Of a stretch of DNA of 61,019 nt, positions 43,727 to 53,442 are shown one piece after another. The position numbers were made by a program, and so were the translations under genes. This stretch comes from an uncultured SAR116 cluster alpha proteobacterium (GTDB taxonomy: Bacteria > Pseudomonadota > Alphaproteobacteria > Puniceispirillales > Marisalimonadaceae): the NCBI GenBank assembly GCA_902590245.1, contig CACIWG010000009.1, positions 1 through 61,019 on the forward strand, given 5' to 3'. Position 1 is the stretch's first letter. Every line of letters begins with the position of its first letter. Under the pieces are notes generated by a model. It had not been told where the DNA came from, searched no databases, and saw nothing but the letters and a program-made list of their open reading frames with translations.

Positions 43727-44593
43727 CTAAGCCATTACTGGCTCTTTATCACCAACTAGTGTAACCCTATGCATAATCCTTTTAATAATATTATTATTAT
43801 AAGGCTTTACTGAATGCATTGTACATCTGTTATCCCACATTATAATATCATCATTGTTCCATATATGCTCATAAACATATTTTGGTTGAATAGAATGCTC
43901 TATTAGTTTTTCTAATAATTTCCTTCCTTTATCATAATCATAATCTACAATTTTAACCATTGTATGTGGAGAGAGAAAAAGGCTTGGTTTTTTAGTTACT
44001 GGATGCCTCCTTACTAATGGGTGAATTACAGGGTCAAGTTTATCATAATTACCTTTATTTTTTCTTCTACTTAACTCCTTTGATAAATTTATTATATATT
44101 CATGATCATGTACTACTCTAAGATTTCGTATCTTTTCTTTTAATGTCTCGTCTAAATCCTCATAAGCTTTGTACATATTTGCGAATAGAGTATTTCCACC
44201 TTTGTTTGTAGTAGAAATTCCATGTAAAATTGAACCATTACTTGGAATTTTTCTAAAAGAACTATCTGTATGCCACAACCAAGATTGTTTTAAATACTGC
44301 CAAGAAGTTTCTTTATTTGGAATTATTTTTCCATTTTCATCTACATTAGACACACGATAAATTTCAGGGTTTGTTGAAGACCTATGAGATAATGAGGGGT
44401 GAACTTCAAGTTCACCAAATTTTTTTCCAAATTTAATATGATCTTCATCAGAAATATTTTGCTTTGGAAAGATTACAATTAAATATTGCATCCATAAATC
44501 TTTGATTTTTTTAAAAGTATTTTCATCAATCTTTGAAAGATCTATACCTTCAATTGAAACACCAATATTTTTATGAATCTGTTTTACTTTCAT
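43727..44593 (-). CDS. TauD/TfdA-family 2-oxoglutarate-dependent dioxygenase
   Basis: A 288-residue non-heme iron dioxygenase. The facial triad is visible as LWHTDSSF (His, Asp) and TMHSVKPY (distal His), with an arginine for 2-oxoglutarate in IMHRVTLVG. Family members hydroxylate taurine, 2,4-D, carnitine precursors and other small acids. The substrate here is unknown. It lies between the amidohydrolase and a Bcr/CflA-type carrier gene on the same strand, suggesting one catabolic unit. Confidence 0.87.
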   Translation of the reverse strand: MKVKQIHKNIGVSIEGIDLSKIDENTFKKIKDLWMQYLIVIFPKQNISDEDHIKFGKKFGELEVHPSLSHRSSTNPEIYRVSNVDENGKIIPNKETSWQYLKQSWLWHTDSSFRKIPSNGSILHGISTTNKGGNTLFANMYKAYEDLDETLKEKIRNLRVVHDHEYIINLSKELSRRKNKGNYDKLDPVIHPLVRRHPVTKKPSLFLSPHTMVKIVDYDYDKGRKLLEKLIEHSIQPKYVYEHIWNNDDIIMWDNRCTMHSVKPYNNNIIKRIMHRVTLVGDKEPVMA

Positions 44594-44608
44594 AAAAACC
44601 TTAATTAC

Positions 44609-45775
44609 TTATTTTATTATATTAACAATTATAGAAGAAAAAATTGATATTGTCGACATCGTCAATATACCAATTAAACTTATTAAAAATATATTTGCAC
44701 CTCCAAAATATATAATTAAATATCCAGCCAAACCTCCAAAACCAACCTGTAATGCTCCCATTAATCCACTTGATGCACCTTGATTTTCACTGACAGAATT
44801 AATGGCACCTATCATTGCATTAGCAACAATAAATCCATGAGAAAATCCTATCAACAAGCAAATGAAAGTAAGGAAAAATATAGATTGAACCTCAATTAAA
44901 TTTAAAATTATTAACGTAAAAATAAAAATGAGGCTTAATATTGTTCCATATAAACACATTTTTTCTAAACCAATTTTAATTGTATATTTACTATTAATTA
45001 AATTTCCGAAAATATAACCAACAGAGGTTAATGAAAACCATAAACCGAATTCAGATGCACTTGCACCTAATCTTAGATATTCATATGGCATAAATCCATT
45101 CATTGAATAATACATTCCTGTTTGCATTCCTCCAATAATGGAAAAACAAATGAACCACTTATTTTTGAAAATGATAATATAATTTTTTAAAATTTTTAAA
45201 ATTGAAATGTCTTTAGACATAATTTTTAATGTCTCTTTAAGTCTAATAATTAAAAAAAGAAAAATAACTATTCCGACAAAAAACAAGACTATGAAATTAG
45301 AATGCCAACCAAAATATTCAGCAAACATACCACCAAAAACAAAACATAAAATTGGTAAAACAACCATATAAGCAGTTACAGTTGACATTTTTGATGCAGC
45401 TTCTGATCTATTAAAGCTATCGCTTATGATGTTTCTTCCTACAGCAAAACATGCTGCCGCACCAATACCTTGAATGGTTCTTAAAAAAATTAATACAGAA
45501 ATGTCATTTGAAAAAGAACAAGCTAATGAAGAAAAAGAGAAAATTAAAGATCCATAAATGACTAAAGGCTTTCTACCAAACCTGTCTGATAATGGCCCCG
45601 CAAATAATTGACCTACAGCTAAAAATAAAAAATAGATACTCAGAACCATTTGAGTATTAGAAAAACTTGAACCTAAATCTTCTTTTATTAGAGGTAATGA
45701 AGGGGAAATCATTGTCATACCCATTATAGGCATAGCAATTAAAACTGAAATTAATAAAATATTAGGTTTATTCAA
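44609..45775 (-). CDS. Bcr/CflA-type MFS transporter
   Basis: A 388-residue, 12-helix carrier. SPSLPLIKEDLG near residue 24 and GPLSDRFGRKPLVIYG near residue 60 are typical of the Bcr/CflA drug-resistance branch. The substrate is unknown; it may move the compound handled by the dioxygenase and amidohydrolase downstream. It lies 12 bases after the VOC protein gene. Confidence 0.85.
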   Translation of the reverse strand: MNKPNILLISVLIAMPIMGMTMISPSLPLIKEDLGSSFSNTQMVLSIYFLFLAVGQLFAGPLSDRFGRKPLVIYGSLIFSFSSLACSFSNDISVLIFLRTIQGIGAAACFAVGRNIISDSFNRSEAASKMSTVTAYMVVLPILCFVFGGMFAEYFGWHSNFIVLFFVGIVIFLFLIIRLKETLKIMSKDISILKILKNYIIIFKNKWFICFSIIGGMQTGMYYSMNGFMPYEYLRLGASASEFGLWFSLTSVGYIFGNLINSKYTIKIGLEKMCLYGTILSLIFIFTLIILNLIEVQSIFFLTFICLLIGFSHGFIVANAMIGAINSVSENQGASSGLMGALQVGFGGLAGYLIIYFGGANIFLISLIGILTMSTISIFSSIIVNIIK

Positions 45776-45787
45776 AGAAGTCTCAAA

Positions 45788-46198
45788 TTATGAAACTTCT
45801 TTTTCATGTACCTCAATGATGTTTCCATCAGGATCATAAAAAAAAATCTGTTTCCAGCCTGCAACAGCTGTTTCTCCCCAGTCAGAATACTTAATGCCGT
45901 TACTTTTCAAATGATTTTTAAATTTTTCTAGATCATCCGTTCTATAGGCTATATGACCTCTTTCTAAAGGATTAATTGAGTGCCCAGTTTTAAAATTAAC
46001 CTCTAAATCTTTCTCAGCTAAGTGAGTTTGAATATTTCCATCTGTTACAAATTCAACATCTCCAGAATAACCTTTTTTTCTCTCCAAAATTGGTAAATCA
46101 TTAGTTTCAGTGTATAATAGTAAAATTTTCTTATAAAAATCATTCATTTTTTTTACATTATTTGACGAAAGATTTATATGATGTAATTTTAATTTCAT
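45788..46198 (-). CDS. VOC (glyoxalase/extradiol) family protein
   Basis: A 136-residue protein with the paired βαβββ layout. LHHINLSSNNVKKM at the N-terminus, HIAYRTDDLEKFKNHL in the middle and FFYDPDGNIIEVHEKE at the end supply the usual metal-ligand positions. It could be a glyoxalase, an epimerase or a ring-cleaving accessory enzyme. It is the first gene of the minus-strand run that includes the Bcr/CflA and TauD genes. Confidence 0.8.
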   Translation of the reverse strand: MKLKLHHINLSSNNVKKMNDFYKKILLLYTETNDLPILERKKGYSGDVEFVTDGNIQTHLAEKDLEVNFKTGHSINPLERGHIAYRTDDLEKFKNHLKSNGIKYSDWGETAVAGWKQIFFYDPDGNIIEVHEKEVS

Positions 46199-46266
46199 GT
46201 TTTCTTATTATAAATGTTTAACTAAATTAGTTAATAGTACTTAAAATATATAATTAATAAATAAAA

Positions 46267-47862
46267 ATGTATAATCCATTTAACATTATTTCATCTTTTA
46301 GACTCTCATTTCTTCCCCCATTAATGATTTATTTAGCTGCTGGTGTATCTGGGTTAACTAACATTGTTGGATTATTTTTTGTCAAAGAGTATCTAGATCT
46401 TTCTGCCGCTTTTTTAGCCGGTCTAGGCTTTTGGGCAGGTCTTCCATGGGTATTAAAAATGCCATTAGGACATATTGTAGATTTAATATGGAAATTTAAA
46501 TCTATTTTAGTATTTTTTGGTGCGTTTATCATGGCAATAAGCAGTTTAATTATGTATTTTTTAATTGCACATAAATCAGAAATGATATCCATTCTTGATG
46601 CAGAAACTTGGTTCATTATTTCAACATTACTAGCTCCGATTGGATTTGTTCTTCAAGATGTAGTGGCTGACGCTTTAACTGTAGAAGCAATTCCAAAAAC
46701 TGATGAACAAGGTAATGAAATTGATTTTAAAACCTTAAAATCTCTGAATATCGTAATGCAATTATTAGGTAGAGTTTCGATAATTTCAGGTACTTTATTA
46801 GTTTCTTTGGTTAATCTCGTAATGTTCTCTGATTCTTCTGAAATGTCTGAGAATGAAAAAGTTATTACTTATGGAAAAATTTATTTATATTCTTTAATTG
46901 TTCCAGGTATATCAGTAATTGGAGTGCTTTTTTCCTATATAAATTCAAAATCTAGATTAAATAAACTTATCAAAAATGGGTTAGCTTTTGAAAAAGCCCA
47001 TAATTTAATTTACCCTATTACAAAAATTACTAAACCCAACCCTTCTATCATTATTGGATCTATACTATTTGTAATTTTTACATTATCTATTGGTTTTTCA
47101 AAAATTCCATTCTCTCAAGAAATTGTCTTCATTGGATCTCTTTCAATAATACTTTATCTCTTAATAAATCTGTCTAGTCAGTTAGATGCAGTTTCAAAGA
47201 GAATGTTAATTGGAACAGCAATTATTATTTTTGTTTTCAGAGCAATGCCTGGTGTTGGACCAGGTGCGTCATGGTTTGAGATTGATATTCTAAAATTTGA
47301 TCAAGAATTTCTATCCCTTTTAGGTTTAATTGCCTCTATATTGACTATTTTTGGGATATTTGTTCTTAGACCTCTTATGGAAAATTCATCTATGAGTAGG
47401 CTTATTATAATTCTTTCAATTGCTGGATCTATTTTCCTTTTACCTTCTTTAGGAATGTTTTATGGAATACATGAATTCACGTCAAAAATAACAAATGGTA
47501 TTATTGATGCAAGGTTTATTGCAATATTTAATACTGCTTTAGAGAGTCCTTTAGGACAAGTATCAATGATACCAATACTTGCATGGATAGCCCAATCTGC
47601 ACCAAGTCATTTAAAAGCAACTTTTTTTGCTGTTTTAGCTAGTTTTACAAATTTAGCGCTTTCTGCAAGTAATTTAGGAACAAAATATCTTAACCAAATT
47701 TTTGTAGTAACAAGAGAAGTAAAGTCAAAATCTGGTGAGATAACAACTCAAGCAGATTATTCAGAATTAGGCATTTTATTAATTACTGTTTTGTTGTTAA
47801 CATTAATATTACCTATATTAGCTACAATTTTAATCAGAAAATTAAAATTAATTGCTTACTAA
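46267..47862 (+). CDS. Folate-biopterin-transporter-like MFS protein
   Basis: A 531-residue, 12- to 14-helix membrane protein. FWAGLPWVLKMPLGHIVDLI and GFVLQDVVADALTVEAIP are patterns of the BT1/FBT branch of MFS transporters. The substrate is not determinable; members carry folates, pterins or other organic anions. It is convergent with boxB, overlapping it by 4 bases, and is not obviously part of the box operon. Confidence 0.75.
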   Translation: MYNPFNIISSFRLSFLPPLMIYLAAGVSGLTNIVGLFFVKEYLDLSAAFLAGLGFWAGLPWVLKMPLGHIVDLIWKFKSILVFFGAFIMAISSLIMYFLIAHKSEMISILDAETWFIISTLLAPIGFVLQDVVADALTVEAIPKTDEQGNEIDFKTLKSLNIVMQLLGRVSIISGTLLVSLVNLVMFSDSSEMSENEKVITYGKIYLYSLIVPGISVIGVLFSYINSKSRLNKLIKNGLAFEKAHNLIYPITKITKPNPSIIIGSILFVIFTLSIGFSKIPFSQEIVFIGSLSIILYLLINLSSQLDAVSKRMLIGTAIIIFVFRAMPGVGPGASWFEIDILKFDQEFLSLLGLIASILTIFGIFVLRPLMENSSMSRLIIILSIAGSIFLLPSLGMFYGIHEFTSKITNGIIDARFIAIFNTALESPLGQVSMIPILAWIAQSAPSHLKATFFAVLASFTNLALSASNLGTKYLNQIFVVTREVKSKSGEITTQADYSELGILLITVLLLTLILPILATILIRKLKLIAY

Positions 47863-49310
47863 GCATCGTGAACTTTAACATATTCAAAATCCCCTGATTT
47901 ATTATCTATTCCTTGATCAGGAGCCGCAATCCATGATGCATATTTCCCAGGCTCATGCTCAGGTACCATTAAAGATTCTATAAACTTATTATCATCATTT
48001 GATGGCAAAAAATTATTTAGATTTTGATCCCATTTTTTTGAATCTAAGATATTTCCATCAGGATCAATAAAAGCACTAGCGAATGTTCCAATTGATCTAT
48101 TAAAACCTTCGTGTGGCAACTTAACTTTAAAATCAATGTTGAATGACTCTATTGTTCTATTCCACCTCTTAATACCTACAGAAGAATCTTTAATATAATC
48201 ATCTCTTAATCTCATATTTAACGCTAACAGGGCAGGTGCCTCTTTCTTAATAATCTTATTATTTTCAAATTCTAATATCGGATAAGTATCATTTTGTAAT
48301 TGATGATCATCTTTAATTTTTGTCTCCCAAAATCTTCCTTTCACTCCTGCAGTAAACGCATTAGCAGCATTAGTCGAAATTTCAGAACCAAATAAATCAA
48401 GTGATAATGTAAAATGCAAATTGATCTTTTTTTGTATTGTTGGTAAATCAATTACACCCAACTTTCTTATTTTTTCTATTTCAAATGGATCTGAAATACC
48501 TGCTTTAACCATTTCTTCACAAGTTTTTTTAATTACTCTTCTAACTCCATTTTCTCCAACAAACATGTGGTGTGCTTCTTCAGTAAGCATGAAACGACAG
48601 GTTCTAGAGAGTGGATCAAATCCTGACTGAGCTAAAGCCTCCAGTTGCATTTTCCCATCTCTATCAGTAAAAGATGTAAACATAAAAAAGGATAACCAAT
48701 CTGGTGTAACTTCATTAAATGCTCCTAACATCCTTGGTGCATCTTCTGAACCAGATTGTCTTTTTAATAATTCATTAGCTTCTTCTCTTCCATCAGAACC
48801 AAAGTATTTTTGTAACAAATAAACCATTGCCCATAAATGTCTTCCTTCTTCAACATTCACCTGAAATAAGTTTCTCATATCATATAATGATGGAGCTGTT
48901 TTACCTAAGTGTCTTTGTTGTTCGATAGATGCAGGTTCAGTGTCACCTTGAATAACAATAAGTCTTCTCAACATTGATCTATATTCACCTGGCACCTCTT
49001 GCCAAGCTGGTTCACCAAAATGTTCACCACACGGTATTGTTCTCCCTTGCTTTTCAGGTGCTAACAAAATCCCCCATCTATAATCCGGCATTTTAACATA
49101 GTCAAACTTTGCCCAACCTTCTCTATCAACACTAATAGCCGTCCTTAAATAAACCAAACTTTCTTGAAAACCAACCGGTCCTAAATCTTTCCACCAATTA
49201 ATATAGCCAGGATGCCATCTCTCAAGTGCTTTTAGAACTTTTTTATCAGATGATAACCCAACATTATTTGGTATCATTGTATCGTATTCTACTTTTATAT
49301 TGTCTAACAT
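47859..49310 (-). CDS. boxB: Benzoyl-CoA 2,3-epoxidase, oxygenase subunit BoxB
   Basis: A 483-residue diiron oxygenase that epoxidises benzoyl-CoA in the aerobic CoA-dependent (box) pathway. The diiron ligand motifs VNVEEGRHLWAM and LTEEAHHMFVGENG are intact, and the length matches the known BoxB (about 475). It is last in a ligase-hydrolase-boxC-boxB operon and starts 12 bases after boxC. The reductase BoxA is not next to it. Confidence 0.93.
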   Translation of the reverse strand: MLDNIKVEYDTMIPNNVGLSSDKKVLKALERWHPGYINWWKDLGPVGFQESLVYLRTAISVDREGWAKFDYVKMPDYRWGILLAPEKQGRTIPCGEHFGEPAWQEVPGEYRSMLRRLIVIQGDTEPASIEQQRHLGKTAPSLYDMRNLFQVNVEEGRHLWAMVYLLQKYFGSDGREEANELLKRQSGSEDAPRMLGAFNEVTPDWLSFFMFTSFTDRDGKMQLEALAQSGFDPLSRTCRFMLTEEAHHMFVGENGVRRVIKKTCEEMVKAGISDPFEIEKIRKLGVIDLPTIQKKINLHFTLSLDLFGSEISTNAANAFTAGVKGRFWETKIKDDHQLQNDTYPILEFENNKIIKKEAPALLALNMRLRDDYIKDSSVGIKRWNRTIESFNIDFKVKLPHEGFNRSIGTFASAFIDPDGNILDSKKWDQNLNNFLPSNDDNKFIESLMVPEHEPGKYASWIAAPDQGIDNKSGDFEYVKVHDA

Positions 49311-49322
49311 AAATATCTCCTT

Positions 49323-50978
49323 CTAAACTCTTTCCCAATTAAATTTACTTCTGTTACCAGATCCATATTTTTTCAAAGCTCCCTCTTCACCTACAGCATT
49401 TGGTCTTTGAAATATCCAATTTTGCCATGCTGTCAATCTTCCAAAAATTTTTGTTTCCATCGTTTCTGGACCTGCAAATCTAAGATTTGCTTCTAATCCT
49501 GTCATGCTATCCGGAGAAAAACTTGATCTTTCTTCCAAAAATATCCTTACTTCATCTTCCCAATCAATATCATCAAAACAAAAAGTTACTAAACCCATAT
49601 CTAAAGCCATCTGACTGTCTAATTCAGTACAAATCTTACTTTCAAGTTCTTTTATTTTTTCAGTTTCATTTAAAAATCTTGTTTCTAACCTTGTAATATT
49701 ATTAGACATTTTAAAAAAATTAAAATTTGATTTTGATAATGCAATTTTAGCCTCTGGGTCATTGCTGTTCTCAAAAATGCCCTCGGCCATATATGACCTG
49801 TCTGATGCAAATATAATCTCAGATAAAAAACCACCAAAACACGATCCTGGCTCTATCAATGTTACTAGTGATCTAGAAGTTAAATCTATTCTCTTCAAAG
49901 TCCTATTCCATAAATGTTTTATTTCTTTAATAAACCAATTAGAACTATATTCGTGAAAAAGATTATCATAAAAAAGGATATCACTTAACGAACCTTGAGA
50001 GGAAAAAATAATTACACCTAGATCTAATTCATTAAACCTTAAATGTAATAAAATATCATCTAATTCTCTGGCACATCTTAAAAGCCAAAATTTATCACCT
50101 TGGTTAATCATATCATTTTCATTATCTACTTTGATTAAATCAGGTGATTTAATAATTATTTTTGCATTTTTTTTTGATCTATCAATTATTAATTCTATGG
50201 TTGAATATTTAATATGATCTTTGTTAATAATTTGTTTTTTTGTTTCGTTTAATTTGATTCCCTTTTTGTGTGAATTATCAATTTTAACATTTTGTTTAAT
50301 AATATTATTTAGTGTTTCATCATAATTTGATTTTTTTGTAATGGTATCTACAAGTTTCCACTCTTGAGCTTTTTTTGCTTTTAATCCCTCTTCCATAGTA
50401 CAAAAAACGTCGGCTAAATCTTTTCTTACTTTTCTTTTATCTGTAACTCTTGTCAAACCACCTGTTCCTGGCAAAACGGCTAATAATGGCACTTCAGGTA
50501 AAGAAATACTTGAAGATCCATCATCTAAAAGCAAAATATGATCACAACATAATGCTAGTTCATAACCACCACCAGCACAAACACCCTCAATTGAACAAAT
50601 AAAATATTGCCCAGATTCAGAAAATGAAGACTCAATAAAATTTCTTGTTTCATTAGTATACTTGCAAAAATTTACTTTATGAGCGTGAGATGCCTCAGCT
50701 AACATTTTAATGTTAGCTCCTGCTGAAAAAGCTCTTTCATTACCTGATTTTATGATTATTAAGTTTATATTTGGGAATTCAAATCTAAATCTTTGCAAAG
50801 CATCATATAGTTCAATGTCGACACCAAGGTCATAACTATTTAGTTTTAATTTATAATCACCAATTAAACCATGGTCTTCATCAACATCAAAAATTAAATA
50901 ACCAATATTATTTTCTATTTTAATTTTCCAATGTTTATAACCAGAAGGTTTTACGTTAAAATTAATCGTATGACTCAA
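49323..50978 (-). CDS. boxC: Benzoyl-CoA-dihydrodiol lyase (2,3-epoxybenzoyl-CoA dihydrolase) BoxC
   Basis: A 551-residue crotonase-superfamily protein with a doubled fold. KSGNERAFSAGANIKML and EGVCAGGGYELALCCDHILL provide the oxyanion hole in the first half. BoxC opens the epoxide ring of 2,3-epoxybenzoyl-CoA hydrolytically, releasing formate and 3,4-didehydroadipyl-CoA semialdehyde. The length (known about 555) and the adjacent boxB make the call firm. It lies 1 base from the hydrolase gene. Confidence 0.93.
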   Translation of the reverse strand: MSHTINFNVKPSGYKHWKIKIENNIGYLIFDVDEDHGLIGDYKLKLNSYDLGVDIELYDALQRFRFEFPNINLIIIKSGNERAFSAGANIKMLAEASHAHKVNFCKYTNETRNFIESSFSESGQYFICSIEGVCAGGGYELALCCDHILLLDDGSSSISLPEVPLLAVLPGTGGLTRVTDKRKVRKDLADVFCTMEEGLKAKKAQEWKLVDTITKKSNYDETLNNIIKQNVKIDNSHKKGIKLNETKKQIINKDHIKYSTIELIIDRSKKNAKIIIKSPDLIKVDNENDMINQGDKFWLLRCARELDDILLHLRFNELDLGVIIFSSQGSLSDILFYDNLFHEYSSNWFIKEIKHLWNRTLKRIDLTSRSLVTLIEPGSCFGGFLSEIIFASDRSYMAEGIFENSNDPEAKIALSKSNFNFFKMSNNITRLETRFLNETEKIKELESKICTELDSQMALDMGLVTFCFDDIDWEDEVRIFLEERSSFSPDSMTGLEANLRFAGPETMETKIFGRLTAWQNWIFQRPNAVGEEGALKKYGSGNRSKFNWERV

Positions 50979-50979
50979 T

Positions 50980-51774
50980 TTAAAAATCCTTGTTTTTTGA
51001 TATTTGACTTATAAAATTCTTAATTTCAATTATAACCTCTTTTGATTTGTCAATCAAAGGATTATGACCACATTCTTTTAAAATCAATTTATTAAAATTT
51101 TTTAAAACTTTACTTTCTAAAATTGTAATTTGAGATAATGAACCATATGGATCATCTTCACCTTGAATAGCTAAAACAGGTGTATTAATATGACTTAAAC
51201 AACTCGTAATATCCCAATTCTTAAATTCTGGGTTTAACCACACATCGTTCCAACCATAGAAAGCAATGTCAACATTTTGATGATATTTTGATAATTTATC
51301 TTTTACTTTATTTTTATATATTTTTTTAATTTCATTAATTGCTAACAAACTAATATCTTCAACAAAAAAATGAGGTGCTATTAATATAGTTCCTAAAATT
51401 TTATATGAATTAGTTCTCAGACTTGAATTAATTGCTGCTATAGATGCTCCATCACTGTGCCCTAATAAAAAAACTCTTTCCAAATTAAATTTTAACAATA
51501 ATTCTGGAAGATATTTTTCCGCCTCTATATTCATATAGTCTAAAGGTCTTGGCAAATTTATAGGTGAAGATTTTCCATATCCCGCTCTGGAATAAATAAA
51601 AATATTTAGACCTAACTCTTTGAAAAGTTTGTCAGGAGTATCTTTCCACATTTCTGAAGATCCCAAACCTTCATGCAAAAGTACAATTGTAGGTGTATTA
51701 TTAGTAAATTCACCTATTGTTATAACTTCCAAAACTTGATCAAAAACACTTTGAAAATAAAATTTTTTTTTCAT
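50980..51774 (-). CDS. α/β-hydrolase of the box operon
   Basis: A 264-residue α/β-hydrolase. The nucleophile elbow is LLGHSDGAS (about residues 99-107), the acid is probably in IQGEDDPYG, and the base histidine in KECGHNPLID. The N-terminal LLHEGLGSSEMW is the oxyanion region. Its start overlaps the ligase stop by one base and it precedes boxC, so a role in aryl-CoA metabolism (thioesterase or ester release of the aromatic acid) is likely but not proven. Confidence 0.78.
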   Translation of the reverse strand: MKKKFYFQSVFDQVLEVITIGEFTNNTPTIVLLHEGLGSSEMWKDTPDKLFKELGLNIFIYSRAGYGKSSPINLPRPLDYMNIEAEKYLPELLLKFNLERVFLLGHSDGASIAAINSSLRTNSYKILGTILIAPHFFVEDISLLAINEIKKIYKNKVKDKLSKYHQNVDIAFYGWNDVWLNPEFKNWDITSCLSHINTPVLAIQGEDDPYGSLSQITILESKVLKNFNKLILKECGHNPLIDKSKEVIIEIKNFISQISKNKDF

Positions 51775-53315
51775 TATTTTCTTAATTTAAATCTTTGAAT
51801 TTTACCTGTGGCAGTCTTTGGTAATGTTTTTACAAACTCAATAGATCTTGGGTATTTCCACAAACCGATCTTTTCTTTAACTATTTCTTTTATTGCTTTT
51901 TCAATTTCTTTTAATTTTTCTATATTAATTTGTTCTGTTTTAAGAATTATAAAAGCTTTTGATTTTACGAGACCTTCATGATCAAGTTCTGGTACGACTG
52001 CAGACTCTAGAACATCATCATGATTAAGTATAGCTTGTTCAACTTCAAAAGGAGAAACCCAAATTCCACTTACTTTAAACATATCATCTGTTCTGCCACA
52101 ATACACATATTTACCATTTTCATTTCTAATATATTTATCCCCTGTTCTTGTCCATTCACCTTCAAATGTTTTTCTACTTTTATCTCTCATGTTCCAGTAA
52201 CCATCCGCTGAACTTTCTCCTTTTACAAGTAACTCTCCTATTTCATCATTTTCAATAACTTTATCGTTTTCATCTAATAATTTTAACTCATAACCTGGAA
52301 CAGCTAAGCCAGTCGTGCCATATTCCAAATCATCAATTTTATTTGACAAAAAAATATGCAACATTTCTGTTGATCCAATACCATCTAAAATATGTGTTGA
52401 GGTTAGTCCGTACCATTTTTCTCCGATATTTTTTGGCAAAGCTTCCCCAGCTGAAACAGAAATTTTTAGATCTTTAAATCCATCAAAATTGTTTGATGAT
52501 GTAAAGTCCAAAATTGCAGAAAATATAGTAGGAACCGCAAAAAAAGTTGTAACATTATATTCATTCAATAATGAAGAAACAACTTCTGGCGTTGGCCTTT
52601 CAGGAAGTAAAATAGTAGTGGCGCCAACTGACATTGGAAAGGTCATTGCATTTCCTAATCCATATGCAAAAAATAACTTTGCTACAGAAAAAATAATGTC
52701 GTTTTGGTGAATTTTTAAAACTTGTTTACCATAAGTTTTAAAAGTATATTCAAGACTTCCATGGACATGTTTAACACCTTTTGGCTGTCCAGTAGAGCCA
52801 GAAGAATATAACCAAAATGCTATTTCATCTTTGCTACATTTTATAGTTTCTTGAAAGGAACATTTTTTAATTTCTTCATCAAAATTTATATAATTCGATA
52901 TCTTTGTCCCAACTTCAATAATATGTTTTATACTGACATTTTTTTTTACTGAATTTTCAAAGGAACTTAACAATCTAGAAGATATGAATACTGCTTTTGC
53001 TCTACTATTATTAATTATCTCATTAACAACCTCGGAAGATAATAAAGTGTTTAGCAAAACAGGAATAACTCCTGATTTTAAACATCCCCAAAAAATAATT
53101 GGATAAGAAATGACATCTTGCATTAAAATTATAACCCTATCCTCACGGTTTATATTAAATTTTGAAAAGAAATGTCTTAATTTTGAAGATTGTTCATGTA
53201 AATCAGCGTATGTAATAAATTTTTGATTAGAACCATACTCTATAAAAGCTTTTTTTTCTTTTATATGACTATCAACATGTCTATCTACAAAAAATAATGA
53301 TGCGTTTTCATTCAT
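51774..53315 (-). CDS. Benzoate-CoA ligase family protein
   Basis: A 513-residue adenylate-forming enzyme. The AMP motif YSSGSTGQPKGVKHVHGS, the A5-type GSTEML, the A8 hinge (GRTDDMFKVSGIWVSPFEVE) and the catalytic lysine in PKTATGKIQR are intact. The GRTDDMFKVSGIWVS form is that of benzoate-CoA ligases. It would activate benzoate (or a hydroxylated relative) to benzoyl-CoA for BoxB. The ATG at 53315 follows GAGGAT; a start at 53327 is less likely. It is first in the operon. Confidence 0.88.
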   Translation of the reverse strand: MNENASLFFVDRHVDSHIKEKKAFIEYGSNQKFITYADLHEQSSKLRHFFSKFNINREDRVIILMQDVISYPIIFWGCLKSGVIPVLLNTLLSSEVVNEIINNSRAKAVFISSRLLSSFENSVKKNVSIKHIIEVGTKISNYINFDEEIKKCSFQETIKCSKDEIAFWLYSSGSTGQPKGVKHVHGSLEYTFKTYGKQVLKIHQNDIIFSVAKLFFAYGLGNAMTFPMSVGATTILLPERPTPEVVSSLLNEYNVTTFFAVPTIFSAILDFTSSNNFDGFKDLKISVSAGEALPKNIGEKWYGLTSTHILDGIGSTEMLHIFLSNKIDDLEYGTTGLAVPGYELKLLDENDKVIENDEIGELLVKGESSADGYWNMRDKSRKTFEGEWTRTGDKYIRNENGKYVYCGRTDDMFKVSGIWVSPFEVEQAILNHDDVLESAVVPELDHEGLVKSKAFIILKTEQINIEKLKEIEKAIKEIVKEKIGLWKYPRSIEFVKTLPKTATGKIQRFKLRK

Positions 53316-53442
53316 TTTAATCCTCAATCAGTTAATAAGATCATATTTTAAAAATTATATTAGATTATATTATTAAGTTCAAATAACTTGCTTGAAAATA
53401 TAAATTTGAACTATCATTGATTAAACTTTATTTAAGGAAATT

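Noticed and set aside
45788-46198. Reading the VOC protein as an extradiol dioxygenase of the aromatic pathway
   Set aside because: It is a single short VOC module outside the box operon, and the box pathway does not use extradiol ring cleavage.
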